From NCBI RefSeq assembly GCF_000687475.1, contig NC_057322.1, positions 434,001-498,000 on the forward strand: a stretch of 64,000 nucleotides of DNA. Direction: 5' to 3'. The translations under genes and the position numbers were made by a program. Of this stretch, positions 35,601 to 44,735 are shown piece after piece; position 1 is the first letter of the stretch; each line of letters begins with the position of its first letter. The stretch is from Ustilaginoidea virens. Its lineage: Eukaryota; Ascomycota; Sordariomycetes; Hypocreales; Clavicipitaceae. The notes under the pieces were generated by a model. It worked only from the letters and a program-made list of their open reading frames with translations. It searched no databases and had not been told where the DNA came from.

Positions 35601-36252
35601 TCAGCAGACGGCAGGCAGGCACGGCACGGCTCGGCACGGCAGGGCACGGCAGGGTCAATGGGGTATCCTATCCCGTGTAATTAGACGGGGCGGATTCGCA
35701 TGAGCCCTCCCCAACTACGGTCTCATGCGTGTCCGAGCGGTCGCGCGAAGCCCCGGGCGCTCGGTGGCCAACGCCAATGAGGGGATCCGTCTCACGGCCG
35801 CGACCGCCGCAGCAGACACGTCCCTGAGACGGGGTGAGTAGACGTGCCCTCCCCTCGCGTTGTGATTGCCGACTCGCCCGTGACAAAACACGATGCTTTC
35901 TTCCGCTTCGGGGGGTCCGGCGCGGTGCGGCAATTTTGCACGTTTTTTTTTTTTTTTTTTGGTACAACTGGCACGGGGGACGCAGTATCCAAGTAGTATT
36001 TCTAGAAACACGCAGTCAAAAAAAAACAAACGCCGATATTGGAAAACAAAAAGTCAATGGTATCCCGCGACGCTGCCTACTAACTTGTGCCTCCGCGCCG
36101 TTCGAGCGTCTCGCCATGCAGGCAGGACCTTGCGGGAAAGGAACACGCTTTGCAGATATCTCATGGTTGATTGCTCGTTGAAACAGAGGAAAAGCGAGGC
36201 GGCGGACGTTGAATGCACCGGGGACCCATGGCCAGCACCTCCCCCCTTTTGT
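28534..36252. other. 7.7-kb gene-free region
   Basis: No supported gene between the C2H2 start and the DUF2434 3' end. Most open frames are short and repeat-derived. It holds a (CGT)n-like run (29641-29662), GCTTGCTTGC repeats (29580-29607), a CACTGCACTG array (30088-30122), T-rich stretches (31550-31680) and a GCACCACTGCACCGCT array (31955-32045). Palindromes TACCTAGGTA (29921) and TACGGAGTA (31878, 33242, 33249), a C run (35274-35292) and a (GGC)n run (35437-35460) are also present. The C2H2-proximal part may be a long promoter or 5' leader. Confidence 0.5.
31955..32045. repeat. GCACCACTGCACCGCT tandem array
   Basis: About six 15-16-bp units alternating CACTGCACCAC and CGCTGCAC. Intergenic. 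Confidence 0.85.
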
Positions 36253-36428
36253 TTCGTTGCTTATACGTCCAGCATGCTGCTGACGGTTGTGGCCCCGACG
36301 TGGGCGCTCCGCTTCGTTGCTTATACGCCCAGCATGCAGACGGTTGTGGCTCCGGGCTGGGCGCTCCGCTTCGTTGCTTATACGTCCAGCATGCTCCTGA
36401 CCTTTTGCGGCTCCGCGTTGATGCTCTG
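36253..36428. repeat. Three tandem copies of the DUF2434 gene 3' end
   Basis: Copies begin TTCGTTGCTTATACG at 36253, 36313 and 36370, with spacings of 60 and 57 bp. The rightmost copy overlaps the last codons and stop of the DUF2434 gene. On the minus strand each copy contains ATGCTG, then a Gly or Asp codon, GTA and TAA. The spacings are multiples of three, so the later stops are in frame with the first. Confidence 0.85.
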
Positions 36429-38232
36429 CGTCGTCGACGCGCTGTTTGACCGCTGGGCAGACCCGGATCCCTGGGACTCGGGTCGGTGTCTTGTCTCGTC
36501 GCTGCTGTACGGCGGCGGCGGCGGGCCGTCTTCCATGAGGGCGGCCGCTCTTCGGGCTCGCTCTGCCGCCGCCTCGCTGGGGAGCAGGGCGCCGGAAGCG
36601 TTCTGCATGATGGCCTCGGCGTGTCGACGCTCGTTGCTGCCCATGTACCGCACGCCGGGCGGGTGAGCTGTCGTCGTCGTCCTCGTCGCCGCCAAGTTTC
36701 CAACGCCGGGTCGCTCGCGTCGCGGGTTGGACGGGCGGTCGGGCAGGCCGCCCAGCTCGACGCCGTCGTCGTCGTCGACGGCCGATCGCTCCGCTTCCAG
36801 CCTGACGTGCAGCTCCATGTCGTCCTCGGTGCGGCGGCCGACCCCGCGCTTGCCGCCCACCTCGTTCACGTTGCGGTTGATCTGGTCGCGCACGGAACGC
36901 AGGTGGTCGCCGCGCACGCGCCGCCACCAGGCTGGCTTGCGCACGATGCCCAGCTCCCGGTCGTTGACGTCGCCCCGCGCCCGCCTCTGCCGGATGAGCT
37001 CCTTGTCCTCGTTGGGGGCCAGGAACCCGTACGCGATCTGGACGTAGAGGATGAGCAGGGACGGCCCGTACCCCCAGCCCATGATGACTGCGACGTTGGC
37101 ATCGCGGGCCCTGACGAGCGACAGGTCCCAGGCGAAGGAGATGAGGGCCTGGTACGCGATCAGGGCGGCGGCCAGGGCGACGAGGAGCACGAACCGCAGG
37201 GGCACGGCCTGGGCGAAGCCAAACGCCTGGTTGAAGATGCCGCGGTGGCGGGGTTTGTAGTGCCGGATCGAGTGGCTCAGGGAGAAGAGGATGGTGAGCC
37301 AGGCGATGACGAGGCAGAACGCGCCGGCCTTGAACCGAGCGCTCGTGGCGGCCGCAACGGCAATCTCTGCCGTCTGAGCCGGAGAGTGCTGGGATCTCGC
37401 AAAGTTCCAGCTTCTAGGCACGATCATGAAGAAGTTCTGCCGTGCGCTGTGTTAGAAAACAGCCCCGATGCCCAGAGGGGTGAAGGGAGGGGGGGGGGGG
37501 GGGGTACGGAAACGGTGCCGCCACACTCACCATCCAGACCCAAAAGTAAAACCACAGGGGAAGCCAAAACTCGACCTTGGCCCGCCCGTCGTCCTCGCGA
37601 TACACGAAAGGGTTGGGGTCGACGTACTGCCTCTCCAGCCAGCTGCCCCAGTGGCGCACGGCCTCCCACACCAAGGCCAGCGTGCCCTGGCACATGAGGA
37701 ACCAGAAGAAGACGCAGAGGACGATGGGCAGGTCCTGGAGGAAGTACCTCTCGACGTCGACATTGGTCAGCAGGCTGACCAGGGCGCAGGCGGACACGAA
37801 GCACGCCCAGTACCACTGCCACCGCCGGCCGATGGGGTAGAAGCGCCGGGTGACGGGGAGGTACAGCGCGCCGTGCTTGCCCAGGACCACGAGGGTCAGG
37901 ACGATGGCCAGGGCGTACGCGACGCCGAGGCCTATGCCGGCGAAGCCGCGCGGGCCGATGGGGTAGATGGAGCTGTAGCAGCTGGTGGCGTTGACAAAGG
38001 TGCCGTTGGCTTCCAGGAACGCGGGCTGGTAGGGCTCAAAGGCCAGGTAGCAATCCGACTCGTTGGACAGCGTGCGGTTGCCGGGGTAGAACCTGTACTC
38101 GGAGATGTTGAGCGCCGTGGCGTTGAGATGCACGCCGGCGATCAAGGTGTCGGTCGCGTTGGCGCCGGGGGGGTAGGTGATGTTTTCTCGGATGTGCAGG
38201 TCTCGCGCGCGGAACACGTCCAGCTCGATCAT
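36378..38232 (-). CDS. DUF2434-like fungal multi-pass membrane protein
   Basis: Exons 38232-37531 and 37436-36378 (GTGAGT donor, GGCAG acceptor, phase 0) encode about 586 residues. The N-terminal part is predicted extracellular with several N-glycosylation sites (NIT, NAT, NRT, NES, NGT) and Cys. It is followed by several helices, for example FAGIGLGVAYALAIVLTLVV, WACFVSACALVSLLTNV, LPIVLCVFFWFLM and FWLPLWFYFWVWM. After the intron come further helices (FCLVIAWLTILFSLS, FVLLVALAAALIAYQALI, YGPSLLILYVQIAYGF) and a charged tail of about 210 residues. The motifs LERQYVDPNPFVYREDDGRAK and FFMIVPRSWNF recall the fungal family DUF2434; assignment is from memory. The function of that family is not known. 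Three copies of its 3' end are tandemly repeated. Confidence 0.85.
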
Positions 38233-39414
38233 GGTTGCGGGACGGCGGGCGCGCCGAGGCGGCCGTTGAGGGCGGCTGCGGAGTGTGCGAGGGAGCCTCG
38301 CGGCAGGTTTTCGGTGGCGAGTGGCCCGGCCGGGCCGTTTGTCACGGGATGACGCGATGCGATGCGATGCGATGCGTTGCGCTGGTTCTCGAGGCGAGGC
38401 CTTGGGCCCTGGGCCTGATTCATGCGTTCAGCAAGCAGTCGGGCCGCGGGGGGGGGGGGGGAGACGGTGGCTCAAGAGCTTGGGTTCCCGAGCGGAGCAG
38501 GAGAAGGGCGGTTCGGAATTAAAGCATGAGGAATCCGCAGTCATCTTCCTGCTTTGCTTTGCTGTCTGTCGCCGCACGGGAGAGCCAAGCGGCGACGGGG
38601 TGGTCAGCAAGAGGTTATCCGTACTGTCTGTCTGTGCACGCGCCTGGCTGTTGCCGAACCAGCCGCGCGTGACGCGGCCACGTGTGGGGAGCACAGTGCG
38701 CATCGCCACGGCCGCGGCGGCGACGGGAAGCCTGTCGACGCGCGCTCCCCCCCTGGCAGCGTTCTCTGCACACGGGCTTCGATTCTCTGCGCACAGTGCC
38801 AACCGGGCTTTTTGGCGTGGCCAGCCGCCCCCGTCGCCGTCATGGCTCCGGGGTGCTGCTGGCGGAAATAATAAAACCGTCTGGTCGAACGAAGTAGGGC
38901 CCGACGGACATTTTGACACGTCCGTCTTCTCGGCAGCTGCGGCGGTTTCCCTTGCGCAAAGCACAACAAGCACAAGCACAAGCACAAGCACAAGCACAAG
39001 CACAAGCACAAGCACAAGCACCCGGCAGGTCTAAAAGGTTGTAGCAAATGAAATGACCGCCTAGTCGCCGGGGCAGCCTACATATCCGACAGTGGATTCA
39101 GCCAGCCCAAAGACCTCGCGAGCCAGCGCTTGCGGCCGAGAGGCTCCCGTCTCCTGCCAGCCAGCTGGCCTTGCCAACTGCAGCTCAGCTCAGCCCCCAA
39201 CCCCACCGAAGCTTGTCCATCTCCAAATCTCCCAAGATCCCAGTCAAGCGAGTCACCACGAATGCCGCACAGAACACACAGAACCCCTTCGCCATGTCCT
39301 AGATCCGCGCCGACCGCCAGGACGCGCCCGCATCGACCCCATCGCTGTCGAGTCCCCCCCCCCCCCTCCAAAAAAAAAAAAAAAAAAAAAAAAACAAAAA
39401 AAAAACAAAACCAA
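38233..39414. promoter_or_regulatory. Divergent spacer between DUF2434 gene and COG5
   Basis: About 1.2 kb shared 5' region without a gene. It contains GCGATGCGAT repeats (38353-38378), a G run (38446-38460) and a (CACAAG)n array (38965-39022). The COG5 leader ends with about 13 C, about 27 A and further A-rich sequence up to the start codon. There is no clear TATA element. Confidence 0.5.
38965..39022. repeat. (AAGCAC)n microsatellite
   Basis: About nine hexamer units, upstream of COG5. Confidence 0.9.
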
Positions 39415-40743
39415 ATGGCCTCGCCCGACGCGCCCGCCGGGCTGGACGAGCCCTCGTACATCGACTACGAAGCCTTCCTCTCTCCCGACTTTTCGCCCGC
39501 CGCATTCGCCAACTCCCTGGTCTTGGCCACCAACAATCCCACCGACACGCCGCTCGATCTCTCCACGCCCCTGTCCCGCGTGCTCTTCGACGCGCAGGAG
39601 ATCGACTCGCACATTGACCTGGTGACGACGCGCTCCGCCGTGCCGCTGCTGGATTTCACCAAGAGGCAGAACCAGGCGAGCAGACGCATCGTCTCCGAGC
39701 TCGGCACGCAGCTCACGGCCCTCAACGACAGCTACAAGCAGCTGGAGAAGGAGGTCGTCGGCAAGCACGCCGCCGCCGACGAGGTGCGCCACGTCGCCCT
39801 GCGGCTGTGGGAGACGCTCAGGCTCGGCCGGGCCGTCGGGCGGTGCCTCCAGCTCGGTCGGCAGCTGGAGGTTCAGCACGCGGAGCTCGGCGGCGCCGGA
39901 AGCTACGGCGAGGACGGGGCCCTCGTGCGCTGCTCGCACACGGTCCTCTCCCTCCGCGAGGTGCTGGACGCCAAGGCCCCCGGGGAAGAGGGCCACGGCC
40001 TGGGCGACATGGACGCCGTCCGCACCCTCCAGGACGCCCGTGTCGCGCCCATGGAGCGGGCGGTCCGCGAGACGGCCGAGAGGCTCGTGCGGGACTTTGC
40101 CGTGCCCGCAAACACGACCTTCTCCCAGGGCGAGGAGGCCCGCCTCAAGCTCGAGTCGGCAATGACGGCCCTGTACCTTCTCTCGCCCACCAGCGGCATC
40201 CGGCCCGAGCGCTGGACGCCCCGGCTCCTCCTCGCGGCCCTCGAGGCGTACATCCGCTCCTCGCTCCAGGCGGGAATCACGGTTCTCTCGCGATCCCTCG
40301 GCCAGCTGCCGTCCCTCGACCGAGCCCTGGCCGAAGTGACGGCCAAGTGCCAGAACATCATTGCCCTCGAAATCATCCTTCAGGCCAACAAGCCCCCGCC
40401 CCACCCGTTGCTGCCGACCGCGGCGCCGCAAAATCCGGCACCCTTGATCCAACTTCTGCTCGCCCACCTCGAGACTGGGTCCTTGGCGTCGTACTTTTGG
40501 CGCACCATGGCAGGCAGCCTGGCCACGCGTGTTCAGGACATCCTCAGCCGCGGGGGGGTCGTCGCGCGGACCCTGCGAGCGAACAAGGCAAACGTGGCAG
40601 ACGCCGTCAGGCAGGCAGTCATTCAGGGCTCTCAGCCGCCCGCGGCGTTTGTCACGGGAAGGAACAAGAGAACCGTGGCCGGGGCGAACTGGGATAGAGA
40701 GGTTGCTGTCATGGTTGGAAGCGTGACCAACAGCTTGAGATGA
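39415..40743 (+). CDS. cog5: Conserved oligomeric Golgi complex subunit 5
   Basis: An intronless frame of 442 residues, near the length of yeast and fungal Cog5. Conserved family features are YIDYEAFLSPDFSPAAFANS near the start, the helix-rich segment SHIDLVTTRSAVPLL, and LDFTKRQNQASRRIV leading into a coiled coil of about 60 residues. A long helical C-terminal domain follows (LESAMTALYLLSPTSGIRPE). COG is an eight-subunit tethering complex for retrograde vesicle traffic in the Golgi; Cog5 belongs to lobe B. The start is the ATG right after an A-rich leader (CCAAATGG), followed directly by the conserved N-terminus. Base composition matches neighbouring genes. Confidence 0.9.
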   Translation: MASPDAPAGLDEPSYIDYEAFLSPDFSPAAFANSLVLATNNPTDTPLDLSTPLSRVLFDAQEIDSHIDLVTTRSAVPLLDFTKRQNQASRRIVSELGTQLTALNDSYKQLEKEVVGKHAAADEVRHVALRLWETLRLGRAVGRCLQLGRQLEVQHAELGGAGSYGEDGALVRCSHTVLSLREVLDAKAPGEEGHGLGDMDAVRTLQDARVAPMERAVRETAERLVRDFAVPANTTFSQGEEARLKLESAMTALYLLSPTSGIRPERWTPRLLLAALEAYIRSSLQAGITVLSRSLGQLPSLDRALAEVTAKCQNIIALEIILQANKPPPHPLLPTAAPQNPAPLIQLLLAHLETGSLASYFWRTMAGSLATRVQDILSRGGVVARTLRANKANVADAVRQAVIQGSQPPAAFVTGRNKRTVAGANWDREVAVMVGSVTNSLR

Positions 40744-41958
40744 TGAAATTCCGTTCACGTGGCGCTCGGGCGCATGTGAAAAGAAAAATCCCCCCCCCCA
40801 ATAATTGAGGAAAACATGGGGCCGCTGTACCAGACCTGTGCCGTTGACTTACTTTCCGTTGGAGATTGCTTTCTCTTGAGACTAGACGTGGTACCAGCTC
40901 GTGGAGATGCCAACACGCCCAACCCATGATTGCAGCTTGCAGCTTGTTGTTCTTCCCAAGTCGCGCAGAGTAGAGAGAGCCAAGCGCTCAAGCTTCGTCC
41001 TTCCCCCCCGGCAAGGCGTTTGCAACTGTCCCTCCTTCAAGTCGACCTGGACAAAGCAGCGCCACAGCCATGCAGACAGGCACGGGCCGTCGCCTTGTTA
41101 GAGATTCGGCCTTTGTTCCAGTCTCCATTCACGTGTGAAGAGGGGGGGTGATGGTACGCCATCCCACTTAGACCATTGTTGCATGCGCATTCAACAGCCC
41201 GACCAGCAATGGTGGATGGAACGCTGCACAAAGGGGGCGCCCCAAGGGGTCGGCAGTTGACGGGAAACGGCCCTTGTTTTTCTTTTCTTTTTTTTTTTTT
41301 TGGCTCTCGACCCGCAGAGGGCGCGTTACCGGCGGCTTCACGACACAGCAGCCTCTGCCCAAGCATGTCAACGTCGTTTGCTTGGAGCGAGCCTCGGTCC
41401 CCGTTCATCCCGGGTTCAAAACCAGCAGCGGGCCGATCGGCACCGCGGCGCTCTGGTAGGTTGCCCTGGCTATGGAGATGCGTGCCAAGAATTGCTGCAT
41501 CTTGTGCTGGCCGTCAGCTTACGTTTAGCCCTGTCGGGGGCGTGGCTGCACGATGCACGATGCACGATGCCCTTTTTGCGAGGTGCGTGCGGACGCGGAA
41601 GACGTCGAGGAGACGGCTTCGCCTGCTGGGTCTGAGGGCAATGGCGGTGTGTTAGTCGATGCCGATTGCGTTCCGCCTTGCAGCTTGGCGAGCCCTCGTA
41701 CCGGCATTTCTGTAACCAGACCAACTCACCAACCAGGTCGTTGAGTAACAGGGGTTGCAAGGTACACCTGTCCAGTTGATGCCTTTCAAACAACACCCCC
41801 TCCCTCCCGGGTCTCCGTCGTTGCGTAGCCTCATCCGAGGCACCAGAAATGGCAAACGCACTGTACACCCTCGAGCATCCCGTCGCAACTGGAAATCGGG
41901 CGTCTATATCTCATGCGGCACATCCCCCTTCGGATGACAGCCCCCGTCGTCCCCTCCA
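40744..41958. other. Intergenic region between COG5 and the GFA-type gene
   Basis: Nothing beyond short simple repeats (GCACGAT triplet at 41551-41570) and a T run (41288-41301). No gene recognised. Confidence 0.55.
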
Positions 41959-42426
41959 TCACATCAATCCTTTTTCACCCTCGGCATCTGACCCCTCGGG
42001 AGACTCGACATACGCCTCAAGCCCCTCGGGAATCGGCATGATCGCCGACCTTGTCCAAATGTGCTTCGCCCGCTCCAGCGTGAATCCCTCCAGAGCACCC
42101 CCCTTCACCGTAAGCGTGGGCTTCGCCGTCCCGTCTGGCCTGAGCGGCCGGTGCAGCAGCCTCACGCCGCACTCCCTGCAGAAGTAGCACTCGAGCGTCG
42201 TCCCCTTGTCCGACACCCGCGTCCACATGCCCAGTCTGGGTACAACGTCTGCGGGCAGGGGCCACATGCCGTCTGCGGGAAACACTGCTGATGTTCCAAA
42301 CGCAGACGACGACTGCTTGCGGCACTCGGTGCAGTGGCAGACGTAGACGGCTAGGGGTTTGGGTCGTGATGCGTGGAAGCTGATGGCGCCGCATTGGCAT
42401 GATACTTTTGGGTTGGGGTTGGCCAT
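41959..42426 (-). CDS. GFA / CENP-V-type zinc-binding protein
   Basis: A frame of 155 residues with the GFA (glutathione-dependent formaldehyde-activating-like) fold signature: SCQCGAISF, CHCTECRKQSSSAFG and CYFCRECGVRLLHRP. The paired CxC, CxxC and CxxCG cysteines are expected to bind two zinc ions. Proteins of this family are widespread in fungi and mostly uncharacterised; formaldehyde-related activity cannot be assumed. The start is set at MANPNPKV just before the first Cys motif. The frame stays open upstream to a Met at 42588. That extension is Arg/Ser/Thr-rich with almost no acidic residues, like a mitochondrial presequence, so a longer isoform is possible. It is divergent from the EI24-like gene with about 457 bp between starts. 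Confidence 0.85.
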   Translation of the reverse strand: MANPNPKVSCQCGAISFHASRPKPLAVYVCHCTECRKQSSSAFGTSAVFPADGMWPLPADVVPRLGMWTRVSDKGTTLECYFCRECGVRLLHRPLRPDGTAKPTLTVKGGALEGFTLERAKHIWTRSAIMPIPEGLEAYVESPEGSDAEGEKGLM

Positions 42427-42883
42427 CTCGGACGTCGTGCAAAGGCTTGGCAATGCCGGCCTTTGCCCTAGAAACGGGCGCGATCGGCTTGTTGATGCGG
42501 TTGTTAGTTGTCGGGTCTGGCGCGGATAAACGAAGCCTGTTTGTCGCTTGAGAACGGCGTAGTAACAAATGACCCTGGAACTAGTCAATAGGCAGATAGG
42601 TTCCTTTTCGCGTCAGTTTTCAGCACAGTGAAGTTGATTGGGAACGTGACGGCGCATTTGCAGCAATCCCCAATCCAATACCCCGGTCGTCGTGAATAAT
42701 TCCCCGCCCATGACAGTTGCGCTAAACAGGAAACGGAATTTCGATTTCGTCCCCACCCGTGTGACCTGGTGGCTGGCAATCGGACCGTGACCGTGCAATC
42801 GACCTACCTCGGTGGAGAATCCCGATGGGCAGCAAGTCTTCTCACAACCCCCCAAGACATAGCCCATTCGGCCGCACTCCATA
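42427..42883. promoter_or_regulatory. Bidirectional promoter, GFA-type and EI24-like genes
   Basis: A 457-bp spacer between two divergent start codons. No TATA element is obvious on either side. Part of it may be coding if the upstream GFA start at 42588 is used. Confidence 0.5.
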
Positions 42884-43866
42884 ATGCCTTCACAAGGTTC
42901 GCAAGCCGTCTCGTCGGCCAGCCTGCACGGCAGCCAGTCGCGCGGCATCGACACGCGCTCCATCATCGACTCGCGCCCAGTCCATTACCTGACGCGGGCT
43001 GGAGTTGCCGCCTCCTACCCGATTCGCGGCATTTGGTATTTCTTGCGCAACAAGGAGTTCTGGCCACTATTCACCGGGAGACTGCTACCGCTGTCGCTCA
43101 TTTCGTTCCTCGTCTACCTGGTTCTCTTCACTTTTGCCTTTTTGCCGCAGTATGCTTTCCTTGCCATCTTTCATGGCTGGGGCGCTTGGGTCAACGCAGT
43201 CGTCCTGACGTTGGGCGAAGGTTTGATCATTATCCAGAGTCTCTTTGAGGGATTCTTTGTGGACGAGTGTCGAGTGGATGTCTTCGATGTAAATATATAG
43301 TCGCAAAGTCTGGAAACAGGACGGAACAATGGCATTGCTGACTGTTGGACCAGGCCACATTCATCAAAGTTGGTCTCAGAGATCTCATTGCTCCGCACCG
43401 AATTCTCTTTGACGATGCTCCGAATGCTGTCAAGATGCTCGGAAAGCCCACCTCCTCGGCCATCTATACACCTTGGAGCGTCATACAAATCGTCGAGCTG
43501 GTCGTGTTCCTGCCGCTTAATCTCGTCCCTTATGTGGGGACGCTGGGCTTCATCATCATCACAGGAACCAGGTTGGGAAAACTGGCGCACTATAGGTGGT
43601 TTCAGCTGCGCGGACTCTCCAAGGAAGATCAAAGGCGACAAGTGAGATCCCTGACCTGGGACTACGTCTGGTTTGGCACTGTTGCCATGATATTGGAACT
43701 GGTCCCCATCCTGTCCTTCTTCTTTCTTCTGACAACATCTGCGGGTTCGGCTCTTTGGGCGGCACGGATGGAGGAGGAGCGCAAGCGCGGCGGGATAGAC
43801 TCACTGATTGTGAACGGACAAGCACCCAGTCAAGACCCTCCAGAGTACTCTGATAACATGGCATAA
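42884..43866 (+). CDS. EI24-like membrane protein (Rrt8/Lds family in fungi)
   Basis: Exons 42884-43288 and 43354-43866 (65-nt intron with GTAAAT donor and ACCAG acceptor, phase 0) encode 305 residues. After a polar N-terminus come the conserved YPIRGIWYFLRNKEFWP and several hydrophobic segments: LLPLSLISFLVYLVLFTFAF, WVNAVVLTLGEGLIII, IQIVELVVFLPLNLVPYVGT and WFGTVAMILELVPILSFFFL. The pattern, including NLVPYVGT with GFIIITGTRLG and ELVPI, fits the EI24 superfamily, which in yeast includes Rrt8 and the Lds proteins of lipid droplets and spore wall. A role in the ER or lipid droplets is inferred from family only. The C-terminus is polar and ends in a Pro/Asp-rich tail. Confidence 0.82.
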
Positions 43867-44735
43867 TGCGCTTGATCCCAACGCCCCGTTCCTGAGTCCC
43901 GACAAACCTGACTGCGATTTGATGATGAAGAAATATCCCGCTGGTCATAAAATTCCATCCCTTTCCAAGCCGGGGAATACACTTCCACTGTACGCGGCGT
44001 CTGAAACAGGCCAATAGCTGGCAGCGCCGATACCGGTGCTGCTCGTCACCTGTCGTCGACTTGACCAGCTGCGGGAGTTTTGTAAAGCTCCTCATAGCTG
44101 CCTCTCTAGGCAATCAACACCCGATTCCGAGGGAAGGTGCTTGCGGTGCTTCGTTCTTCAATCAGGATCAGCCTAAACATGTATGGCATGCGCAAGCCAA
44201 GGATGAAGGGGCATTATCAAGTCCTGCAAACTCCTCGCTGCGAGCCATAAAGGATTGATATTTACGAGTAGCTCCAGTCCGTCCAGTCGTTACCAAACCC
44301 ACTACAATGGACAAGTTCGCTTTCTCTAGCACCTCCTGACGAAGAGGGACTTGGTCGACTCCGTCCACCCGTTTGGGTATAGTTGACAGCTGTCAAACCA
44401 AGTTGACGGCCCCCATTGAGCGCAAATTGTGCATTGTGGTTTGATAAAGTTGGGTGCTCAGTGGTGAGCAGCTCCTTCCTCTTTCGTGACGGCTCAAGGC
44501 AAAACTCCTGATTCGGTATGCTTCTATCCAAGTCTCTTTCTAAAAGGTCTTTCTCCTGTCCTCCGTCTCTCCTCTTCTTTCAGCATCACCTCTTTCCACA
44601 TCGTTCGTTTTCCTGCGCCTCTCATCATTGAAACGAATCCCTTTTTGTTGGTGATCCCGCAGCATTCACTCGTTGGAAGCATCCTCCCTGGCACCAGTTC
44701 CATCTCTGTTGGATTCTTGCACACTGCCACCCGCT
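43867..44735. promoter_or_regulatory. 5' region of the secreted repeat protein gene
   Basis: No gene is supported. The last 250 bp have CT-rich tracts (CTTTCTCCTGTCCTCCGTCT and similar, 44545-44620), a common feature of fungal core promoters and transcription starts. Confidence 0.4.

Noticed and set aside
39253..40758. 501-codon minus-strand frame opposite COG5
   Set aside because: It is the antisense shadow of COG5; GC-rich third positions keep the opposite frame open.
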